Shown here piece by piece: positions 58,377 through 64,000 of a DNA stretch of 64,000 nt (positions within the stretch are counted from its first letter, which is position 1; each line of letters starts with the position of its first letter). The position numbers were made by a program, and so were the translations under genes. This stretch comes from Hyphococcus sp. (GTDB taxonomy: Bacteria; Pseudomonadota; Alphaproteobacteria; Caulobacterales; Parvularculaceae): positions 124,001-188,000 of the forward strand of contig JANQJK010000008.1 in the NCBI GenBank assembly GCA_028281665.1. Reading direction: 5' to 3'. Under the pieces are notes generated by a model. The model was given only the letters and a program-made list of their open reading frames with translations. It ran no database searches and was not told the origin of the DNA.

Positions 58377-59093
58377 ATGTTCCCGTCAATGCGTGTTATC
58401 GTTTTCGCCTCGCAAAAAGGCGGATCGGGCAAGACCACGATATCCGGCCATATTGCGGTCGAAGCCGAACGGCAGGGCGCCGGTCCGGTGGCGCTGATCG
58501 ACACCGACCCGCAAGGCTCGCTGGCGAAATGGTGGAACGTTCGCAAGGACCCGCAGCCGGCTTTTATCCAGTCGGTTTTTTCAAATCTGTTTTACGATCT
58601 CGACAGCGCGCGCGACGAAGGCTTCAAGCTGGTCGTCATCGATACGCCGCCGGCCGTGACCCGCGCCATTTCCGAAGTTGTCAGCTTCGCCGATATCGTC
58701 GTGGCGCCGACGCGCCCGAGCCCGCACGATCTGCGCGCCGTCGGCCCGACGGTCGACATCGCCGAAGCGCGCGGCAAGCCCCTGATTTTCGTCGTCAACG
58801 CCGCGACCCAGCGCGCGCGCATCACATCGGAAGCGGCCATCGCGCTTTCCCAGCACGGTACGGTGGCGCCGACGACCATTCATCATCGCGTGGACTTCGC
58901 CGCGTCCATGATCGACGGCCGCACGGTGATGGAAATCGATCCGTTCTGTCAGTCGGCGCAGGAAATCTCCGCCCTCTGGAGCTATCTCCACGACCGGCTG
59001 CAACGGGCCGACGGTTCCTACCGCGCACAGGACGAGGCCGCCGCGAACATGGCCAGCCCGCACAATCGTGTGTTCGGGCGCCGGGCGGTGTAA
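58377..59093 (+). CDS. ParA-family ATPase, orphan
   Basis: A 238-residue P-loop ATPase: deviant Walker A in SQKGGSGKTTISGHIAVEA (KGGxGKT), Asp in LIDTDPQGSLAKWW, Walker B-like VVIDTPPAVTRAISEV. It lacks the N-terminal HTH of plasmid type Ia ParA, so it is a ParA/MinD-type partition or positioning protein. No parB is adjacent; instead, the stop overlaps the start of the partner gene (TAATG). Such orphan ParAs position chemoreceptors, pili or other cargo. An ATG 12 bases downstream (58389) is an alternative start. Confidence 0.9.
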   Translation: MFPSMRVIVFASQKGGSGKTTISGHIAVEAERQGAGPVALIDTDPQGSLAKWWNVRKDPQPAFIQSVFSNLFYDLDSARDEGFKLVVIDTPPAVTRAISEVVSFADIVVAPTRPSPHDLRAVGPTVDIAEARGKPLIFVVNAATQRARITSEAAIALSQHGTVAPTTIHHRVDFAASMIDGRTVMEIDPFCQSAQEISALWSYLHDRLQRADGSYRAQDEAAANMASPHNRVFGRRAV

Positions 59094-59719
59094 TGTCGGG
59101 CTACGCGCCAAATCCTACCGCTCCTGAAAACGCCGCCGCCTCGCTCACATCGAGCCTGCTGGCGCGCAAAGGGCAAGCCACGCCCGCCGTTGACGCGGTG
59201 GTGCATGAAGGCGTCGATGTCGATCTCAACACAAATTTCGCCGCAAGACCGAGACGGCGGGTGGTCGATGAAGACGCCATCGAGACGCTTTATCCCGAAG
59301 GCCCCCAAAGCGACCGTCAGGATGCGCCGCTTCCGCCGGCCGACCCCGAGGCTCACCGCTGGAACGGGGTCGAGCACCGTCGGCGGCCTGCGATCACCCT
59401 CGACGCCGCCCCTGAAAACTGGACCATCACGTCGGACGGCGCGCCGGCGCGCCCGCAACTGCGCCAGCGCGCGCCGCGCGACGATGCAGGGCAAATGCGG
59501 GCCAAAGAGGGCGCGCTGCGCGCCACGGTGAAGTTCCGCATGCCGGCAACCGACTTCATTCGCCTTCGCGCCGCCTCCCGCGCGATGCGCGAATCCTGCC
59601 AGATCATTATCGTTGATGCGATCGCCGCTTATCTCGACGCCAACGAAGTGGACCCGATCGACGAGGAAACGGCGCGACGGGAAGCCGCGCGTCTGTCGCG
59701 GAGCCGCCGGTCCGGCTGA
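59093..59719 (+). CDS. ParA-coupled protein with RHH-like C-terminus
   Basis: A 208-residue protein whose ATG overlaps the parA stop. Residues 1-140 are low complexity (Pro/Ala/Arg-rich, RPRRRVVDEDAIETLYPEG, PQLRQRAPRDDAGQMRAKEG) and probably disordered. The C-terminus LRATVKFRMPATDFIRLRAA and CQIIIVDAIAAYLDANEVDP resembles a ribbon-helix-helix or small DNA/protein-binding domain. By position it should be the cargo adaptor or DNA-binding partner of the ParA. No known family name is secure. Confidence 0.65.
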   Translation: MSGYAPNPTAPENAAASLTSSLLARKGQATPAVDAVVHEGVDVDLNTNFAARPRRRVVDEDAIETLYPEGPQSDRQDAPLPPADPEAHRWNGVEHRRRPAITLDAAPENWTITSDGAPARPQLRQRAPRDDAGQMRAKEGALRATVKFRMPATDFIRLRAASRAMRESCQIIIVDAIAAYLDANEVDPIDEETARREAARLSRSRRSG

Positions 59720-59979
59720 CATGCATGGGGGCGCCGCGCTTCGCCCCTTGCACTGATTTTCACCAGTCAATGCGTTGATTCTGACGCAAATTCTGCGCTA
59801 TGGACGCGGTTCACAAGAACTGCCGCGCCCGCATGCCGTCTTTTCTGCGGGCTGGATCGGCGCCGGATGGGGCGCCGCTTCCGAATTGCGGCGAATGCTG
59901 ACAATGCGGGCGTTTGCCGCGATGATAATGCCATTCGCCGTCGGCTTGTTCGCCGCCGGACGGGGTGTGAAAGAAGGCG
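59720..59979. other. Spacer before the Mrp operon
   Basis: 260 bp without a supported gene. A weak GAAGG ribosome site precedes mrpE at its right end; the operon promoter is presumably within this region but no clear -35/-10 pair stands out. Confidence 0.4.
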
Positions 59980-60459
59980 ATGGGGCGTATTCTCGTTTTG
60001 GTCGCGGCGCTCACGGCGCTCTGGCTGTTGCTTTCCGGATATTACGACAAGCCGCTCCTGCTCGCCTTTGGCGCCGGGTCGGTCGCCTTCGCCACATGGC
60101 TCGCCCATCGCGCCGGCGTGCTCGACGCGGACGGTATTCCCGGCGGCGTTTTCCCCGGGATCTTCGGCTACTGGCTCTGGCTGATTGCGGAAATCGGCAA
60201 GACCAACATCATCGTCGCCCGCCATGCGCTCGCTGTTGAGCCGAAACTGTCGCCGAAGCTGTTCTTCGTGCCCAACCCGCCGCGCTCATCCGTGGGCAAA
60301 GTCATCTTCGGCAATTCCATCACCATGACGCCGGGCACCGTGACGGTGGATCTCAGGGAGGACGAAATCCTCGTCCACGGCCTCACCGAAGACCTTGCGG
60401 ATGTCGCCGGCATCAAAGCCATGGGCGAGCGCGTCGCAAAGATCGAGCGGAGGCGTTAG
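59980..60459 (+). CDS. mrpE: Mrp Na+/H+ antiporter subunit E
   Basis: A 159-residue MrpE/PhaE: TM segments RILVLVAALTALWLLLSGYY and LLLAFGAGSVAFATWLAHRA, FPGIFGYWLWLIAEIGKTNI and the soluble C-terminal SVGKVIFGNSITMTPGTVTV with ILVHGLTEDL, which is invariant in MrpE. It belongs to the multi-subunit cation antiporter that expels Na+ and supports alkaline pH homeostasis. First gene of the operon. Confidence 0.95.
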   Translation: MGRILVLVAALTALWLLLSGYYDKPLLLAFGAGSVAFATWLAHRAGVLDADGIPGGVFPGIFGYWLWLIAEIGKTNIIVARHALAVEPKLSPKLFFVPNPPRSSVGKVIFGNSITMTPGTVTVDLREDEILVHGLTEDLADVAGIKAMGERVAKIERRR

Positions 60460-60465
60460 GAGCCC

Positions 60466-60768
60466 ATGTTCGCCGCCGCCACCGTCGCCATCATCGCCGC
60501 CATGGTCCTTGCCCTGGTGCGCGCCTTTGCGGGGCCCTCGCTTTACGACCGGGTGCTTGCGGGCAATTCCTTCGGCACCAAGACCGTGCTGCTGATCGGG
60601 CTGATGGGGTTCCTTACCGGCCGGCCCGATTTTCTCGACATCGCCATTCTTTACGCGCTGATCAATTTCGCCGCGACCATCGCGATCCTGCGCTTTTTCT
60701 CCTACCGCCAGCCGAAAGGCGCGCCGGCGGAGCCGCGCCGGGCCTCAACCGGCGGAGGCGGCGAATGA
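60466..60768 (+). CDS. mrpF: Mrp antiporter subunit F
   Basis: A 100-residue MrpF with three helices: AATVAIIAAMVLALVRAFAG, FGTKTVLLIGLMGFLTGRPD and LDIAILYALINFAATIAILR; GPSLYDRVLAGNSFGT is the family-typical loop. A GGAG lies three bases before the ATG and the gene starts 6 bp after mrpE. Its stop is followed by a dispersed repeat before mrpG. Confidence 0.94.
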   Translation: MFAAATVAIIAAMVLALVRAFAGPSLYDRVLAGNSFGTKTVLLIGLMGFLTGRPDFLDIAILYALINFAATIAILRFFSYRQPKGAPAEPRRASTGGGGE

Positions 60769-60809
60769 TGGAACAAACGCGTGGAGAGTCACTGGCGACT
60801 TCAAAGATT

Positions 60810-60935
60810 CCGCTCATCCCGGAAGCCGCATTTGCAGAAATCTCTGATTTCGTTGGAAATGCGCGCTATCCGGGATCCATTGCGCGGCCTGAGAAATTTG
60901 CGCCGTGGATTCCCGCTTACGCGGGAATGAGCGGC
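60810..60935. repeat. Dispersed REP-like repeat between mrpF and mrpG
   Basis: Contains TCCGCTCATCCCGGA and ATTCCCGCTTACGCGGGAAT hairpins plus a central inverted GCGCGCTATCC segment, related to the elements at 3085 and 41018. Its presence splits mrpF and mrpG by about 200 bp, whereas the other operon genes abut or overlap. Confidence 0.72.
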
Positions 60936-60973
60936 GACAAGGTTTCCGAAACTGTGCAGGCCGGAGCATCGTC

Positions 60974-61330
60974 ATGATGGGCCTCGATCCGAATATCGTT
61001 GACCTGATCCGGGATATCCTGTCATGGGCCCTGTTCATCATCGGCGGCGCGGCGGTGGTTGTGGGCGCCCTTGGCATTGTCCGCTTCCCGGATTTTTATT
61101 CCCGCCTCCACGGCGCCGGCGTTACCGATACGGCGGGGGCCGAACTCATGGTCTTCGCCATGATGTTGCAGGCGCCGAACTGGCTTGTCTTCGCAAAGCT
61201 CGTTTTTATCGCGATTTTCCTCGGGCTGACCTCGCCGGTGGCGACCCACGCCATCGCTCATGCGGCGTGGATGACCGGCTTCCGCCCCATGGAAGGCCCG
61301 GACCTGCGCTATGACGGGGACAAGCGATGA
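60974..61330 (+). CDS. mrpG: Mrp antiporter subunit G
   Basis: A 118-residue MrpG from ATG 60974 (MMGLDPNIVDLIRDIL); upstream in-frame codons read through the repeat and are not conserved. ALFIIGGAAVVVGALGIVRF, FPDFYSRLHGAGVTDTAGAE and KLVFIAIFLGLTSPVATHAI are hallmarks, RLH the diagnostic motif. The stop overlaps the next start by four bases (ATGA). Confidence 0.95.
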   Translation: MMGLDPNIVDLIRDILSWALFIIGGAAVVVGALGIVRFPDFYSRLHGAGVTDTAGAELMVFAMMLQAPNWLVFAKLVFIAIFLGLTSPVATHAIAHAAWMTGFRPMEGPDLRYDGDKR

Positions 61331-61926
61331 CGGAGGGCTACTCATACGAAGTCTCGCCGATCCTGCTGGTCGATCTGTCGCTCCTGACGATGCTCCTGGT
61401 CGTTGCGCTGGCAATGCTCCGTTCACGGCATTTATTCGCCGTTGTCATGCTGTCCGGAATTTATTCGCTCCTGTCGGCGGCGTTTTTCGTCTCTCTCGAC
61501 GCGGTTGACGTGGCGTTTACCGAGGCCGCCGTCGGCGCCGGGGTTTCCACCGTCCTGATGCTTGCAGGCATGCTGCTTACGGCGCGACGTGAGAAACCGT
61601 TCGAATCGCGCAGGGTGCCCATTGCGCGCCTTGCGGTGTTCGCCACCGGCGCGGCGCTTCTTTATGCGACCATCGACATGCCGGCATTCGGCGATCCGAA
61701 CGCGCCGGCGAACGCCTATGTGGGTCAGGCCTATATCGAGGAAACGCCGGGCGACATTTCCGTGCCCAATATCGTTACCGCGGTGCTGGCGAGCTATCGC
61801 GGCTTCGATACGCTGGGGGAGGTGATCGTCGTCTTCACCGCCGGCCTCGCGGTTATCCTGCTGCTCGGCGTCGGGTCGGCGCGGGGCGGGCGCGAGGTTT
61901 CCGACGTGGATGGGGAGGGCTCGTAA
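61327..61926 (+). CDS. DUF4040 subunit, MrpA C-terminal/MbhD-E equivalent
   Basis: A 199-residue membrane protein. LVDLSLLTMLLVVALAMLRS, FAVVMLSGIYSLLSAAFFVS and DVAFTEAAVGAGVSTVLMLA form the DUF4040 (MbhD-like) part; the second half, TAVLASYRGFDTLGEVIVVF then TAGLAVILLLGVG, matches MbhE / the MrpB-linked domain (RGFDTLGE is diagnostic). In other Mrp systems these are the C-terminal half of MrpA. Thus the antiporter is of the split type, and the MrpA N-terminal subunit may be the mrpD-like gene or lie beyond the window. Confidence 0.92.
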   Translation: MTEGYSYEVSPILLVDLSLLTMLLVVALAMLRSRHLFAVVMLSGIYSLLSAAFFVSLDAVDVAFTEAAVGAGVSTVLMLAGMLLTARREKPFESRRVPIARLAVFATGAALLYATIDMPAFGDPNAPANAYVGQAYIEETPGDISVPNIVTAVLASYRGFDTLGEVIVVFTAGLAVILLLGVGSARGGREVSDVDGEGS

Positions 61927-62367
61927 ATGCAGCACCTCATCCTCAAAGTGACGACGAAAATTCTTTTCGCGCCGATCATCGTCTTTGCGCTTTATGTGCA
62001 GTTTCACGGCGACTACGGCCCCGGCGGCGGATTTCAGGCGGGCGTCATTTTTGCGGTCGCGTTTATCCTGCACGCCTTCTGTTTCGGGCTTGAACAGACC
62101 AGGAAGGTCATTCCGTTGAAGGCCCTGATCATCGCCATGGTGGTCGGCGTCATGTTCTACGCAGGCACGGGCGTCGCGACGATGCTGCTTGGCGGCAATT
62201 TCCTTGGCTACGATCAGATCGCGCCGGAATCGACGCACCACGCCGGCCAGCATTACGGGATCATTCTCGTTGAATGGGGCGTCGGCGTCGCGGTGGCGTC
62301 GACCATGATGACGATTTTCTATCTCTTCACGGGCCGCGAGCCGGATATCGACCAGGAAGACTGGTAG
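61927..62367 (+). CDS. mrpB: Mrp antiporter subunit B (MnhB)
   Basis: A 146-residue MnhB/MrpB with four helices; TKILFAPIIVFALYVQFHGD, YGPGGGFQAGVIFAVAFILH (the invariant HGxxxPGGGFQAG stretch) and LVEWGVGVAVASTMMTIFYL. Starts directly after the DUF4040 stop (TAAATG). Normal length. Confidence 0.95.
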   Translation: MQHLILKVTTKILFAPIIVFALYVQFHGDYGPGGGFQAGVIFAVAFILHAFCFGLEQTRKVIPLKALIIAMVVGVMFYAGTGVATMLLGGNFLGYDQIAPESTHHAGQHYGIILVEWGVGVAVASTMMTIFYLFTGREPDIDQEDW

Positions 62368-62372
62368 CGGTC

Positions 62373-63164
62373 ATGGAAAGCTGGACTGAATTCGTCATCG
62401 CACGATACAACTACTGGATCGTCATTATCCTGATGATGATCGGGCTCTACACGGTTTTTGCGCGGGGCAATCTCGTGAAGAAAATCGTCGGGCTCAATAT
62501 CTTCCAGACGTCGATTTTCATTTTCTACATCACCATCGGCAAGGTCGCCGGCGGCACCGCGCCAATCTATATCGGCGACGAGCTTTATCACGGCGACGAC
62601 CATGGAGGGGGCCATGGGGACGATTACGATAAGGGCGCGGACAAGGCCGCCGACAAGGTCGCCGACAATGTCGCCTCTGGCGCAGAAGACCATGTCGGGG
62701 AAGCCGGCGCCTCGCTGCATTCCAAAATCGAAAACGATCTCGGCGTCAACGATCTGAAAGCCGCGGCGAACGAATTGAAACTCGGCGAAGGCGCCATCGC
62801 CGGCGAGGGCGGCCATGACGCCGCATCGCTCCATGCGGCGCCGGACGGCGCGGCGAAGATCGCCAATGAACAATTGATGGATGCGGGCAAACCGGCGAAA
62901 GACGCGATCGAGCTTACCGTCGACGCCGCCCACGCCGCGGCGGAAGCGACCGCCTATCATTCGGAAGTTCTCTATACGAACCCCTTGCCCCATGTGCTGA
63001 TCCTCACCGCCATCGTCGTCGGCGTCGCCGGCACGGCGGTGGGCCTCGCCCTCGCGGTGCGCATCCGCGAAGCCTATGGCACGATCGAGGAAGATGAGCT
63101 TGTCGCCATGGACAACGTCGCCGAGTTCGGCGACGCGGCGAATGCGACGGGGGCGCGCGCATGA
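62373..63164 (+). CDS. mrpC: Mrp antiporter subunit C with ~125-residue insertion
   Basis: A 263-residue MrpC/NuoK-like protein; the family is normally about 110-130 residues. TM1 (YWIVIILMMIGLYTVFARG), TM2 (KKIVGLNIFQTSIFIFYITI) and TM3 (PLPHVLILTAIVVGVAGTAV) are intact, including YTNPLPHVLILTAIVVG. Between TM2 and TM3 lies an extra domain at residues 73-197, His/Asp-rich at first (YHGDDHGGGHGDDYDKGADK) and then Ala/Lys/Glu-rich helix-forming (AADKVADNVASGAEDHVGE). It must protrude on one side of the membrane. The stop overlaps an ATG that looks like the original mrpD start. Confidence 0.93.
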   Translation: MESWTEFVIARYNYWIVIILMMIGLYTVFARGNLVKKIVGLNIFQTSIFIFYITIGKVAGGTAPIYIGDELYHGDDHGGGHGDDYDKGADKAADKVADNVASGAEDHVGEAGASLHSKIENDLGVNDLKAAANELKLGEGAIAGEGGHDAASLHAAPDGAAKIANEQLMDAGKPAKDAIELTVDAAHAAAEATAYHSEVLYTNPLPHVLILTAIVVGVAGTAVGLALAVRIREAYGTIEEDELVAMDNVAEFGDAANATGARA

Positions 63165-63303
63165 ACCTTGCTGCGCATCCTTCGAGACGCCCATTCTCCT
63201 TCATCCTGAGGGCGCTCGCAGAGCGCGTCTCGAAGGGCGAAGGAGAATGGGCTCCTCAGGATGAAGGCGGCTTTGTTGAATTGTCGCCGCAGCGAGGCGC
63301 TTC
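63161..63303. repeat. Palindromic dispersed repeat inserted at the mrpD start
   Basis: ATGAACCTTGCTGCGCA (63161-63177) overlaps the mrpC stop; after a palindromic element the near-identical ATGAATCTGGCTGCGCA follows at 63304. The element contains TTCGAGACGC/GCGTCTCGAA, CCCATTCTCCTTC/GAAGGAGAATGGG and ATCCTGAG/CTCAGGAT in the order A-B-C-A'-B'-C'. The duplicated flank suggests insertion with target duplication. Confidence 0.78.
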
Positions 63304-64000
63304 ATGAATCTGGCTGCGCAACTTCCGGTCCTGCCGGTCGTCATTCCGCTCGTCACGGCGCCCATCGCCATGCTGCTGCCCAATGGCCGCGCGCCATGGG
63401 CGTTTGCGACGATTGTCAGCTGGCTGACTTTTGCGGCCTGCGCGTTTTTGCTGCAAGCCGTTCTGGGCGCCGGGGTCATTTCCTATGAGCTGGGCGACTG
63501 GCGCCCGCCCCTTGGCATTGAATACCGGATCGATCTCGCCAACGCGCTGGTCTTGTTTCTGGTGTCGGGCATTGCGGCGGTGGTGTTTCCCTTCGCCTAT
63601 CGCTCGGTGCAGCTCGAAATCGACGCACGCCAGACGTCGTTTTTCTATTGCGCGCTGTTGATCTGCCTGACCGGACTGCTTGGCGTCACCATTACGGGCG
63701 ACGCGTTCAACGTCTTCGTGTTTCTCGAAATCTCGTCGCTCGCGACTTATGCGCTCGTGGCCATGGGCGCGCGGCGGGACCGGCGCGCGCTCACCGCGGC
63801 GTTCAACTATCTGATCATGGGCACGATCGGCGCGTCCTTCTTCGTCATTGGCGTCGGCCTTCTCTATCAGGCCACCGGCACGCTCAACATGGTCGACATG
63901 CATGACAAGCTCGTGGGCCAGTCGAGCCGCGTCATCGACGCCGGCTTTGCGTTTATCGTGGTCGGCATCGGCCTGAAGCTCGCCATGTTCCCGATGCATC
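63304..64000 (+). CDS. mrpD: Mrp antiporter subunit D (partial)
   Basis: ND2/ND5-like proton-conducting subunit; 232 residues visible, frame open at the edge. Helices: LPVLPVVIPLVTAPIAMLLP, AFATIVSWLTFAACAFLLQA, LANALVLFLVSGIAAVVFPF; the conserved GDAFNVFVFLEISSLATYAL with Glu (MrpD Glu-137-like) and NYLIMGTIGASFFVIGVGLL, then GIGLKLAMFPMH with the conserved Lys. It belongs to the NADH-ubiquinone/plastoquinone complex I family. The first residues MNLAAQLP duplicate the beginning at 63161, so the gene survived insertion of the repeat. Confidence 0.95.
   Translation, partial: MNLAAQLPVLPVVIPLVTAPIAMLLPNGRAPWAFATIVSWLTFAACAFLLQAVLGAGVISYELGDWRPPLGIEYRIDLANALVLFLVSGIAAVVFPFAYRSVQLEIDARQTSFFYCALLICLTGLLGVTITGDAFNVFVFLEISSLATYALVAMGARRDRRALTAAFNYLIMGTIGASFFVIGVGLLYQATGTLNMVDMHDKLVGQSSRVIDAGFAFIVVGIGLKLAMFPMH

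Overview
The window is high-GC bacterial chromosome with dense, short-spaced genes and no rRNA, CRISPR array, intact insertion sequence or prophage. A CcrM-type GANTC methyltransferase whose upstream region carries GANTC sites and a CtrA-like box, DciA next to MutY, a DUF2336 protein, a multi-subunit Mrp antiporter and the HDAC/xseB/dxs/tlyA gene set together point to a free-living, probably marine or soil alphaproteobacterium near the Caulobacterales/Hyphomonadaceae/Parvularculales. That placement is inference from gene content.

Layout. 1-6.3 kb: genome maintenance (DsbA-like lipoprotein, DciA, MutY, CcrM, RNase HII), with a flavin-type oxidase-family gene and its palindromic operator lying between ccrM and rnhB. 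6.4-19.6 kb: a CadC-like TPR regulator, a PA0069-type radical SAM protein, two arsenosugar-type glycosyltransferases overlapping an M19 dipeptidase, YaaA, an FAD oxidase, a lipoprotein methyltransferase, Sua5, a class-3 lipase and an acyl-CoA dehydrogenase. 19.7-29.6 kb is the most rearranged part: a MORN-repeat protein, decayed pieces of an Na/Pi cotransporter, an M19 dipeptidase, two GNAT acetyltransferases and a thiolase, a copper-type CsoR operon with its operator, and an A+T-rich orphan gene. 26.4-38 kb holds the conserved HDAC, xseB, dxs and tlyA genes, spread apart by an SdpR/SdpI pair, an SDR, a TonB-domain protein, two glycosyltransferases and an XRE/S24-like repressor with twin operators. 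38-49.5 kb: aroC, pdxH, a frameshifted TerB-like gene, a metallo-beta-lactamase/ATP-grasp-like pair, small secreted proteins, VOC and YCII proteins, a ribbon-helix-helix gene behind three iterons, a candidate structured RNA with a terminator, and an amidohydrolase. 49.5-50 kb: tRNA-Pro and tRNA-Gln. 50.5-56.5 kb: a seven-gene TonB/ExbB/ExbD energy-transduction operon closed by a terminator. 57-59.7 kb: DUF2336, an orphan ParA and its coupled partner. 60-64 kb: an Mrp Na+/H+ antiporter operon (E-F-G-DUF4040-B-C-D) entered by two different dispersed palindromic repeats; mrpD runs off the right edge.

How the parts work together: CcrM probably sits in a CtrA/GANTC cell-cycle circuit; the TonB operon powers outer-membrane uptake; Mrp exports sodium in exchange for protons; CsoR and its two downstream genes form a metal-responsive unit. 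The least explained structures are the XRE/coiled-coil pair with shared operators, the iteron-driven RHH gene with the adjacent RNA-like element, the enlarged MrpC, and the scars of lost genes between 21 and 29.4 kb.
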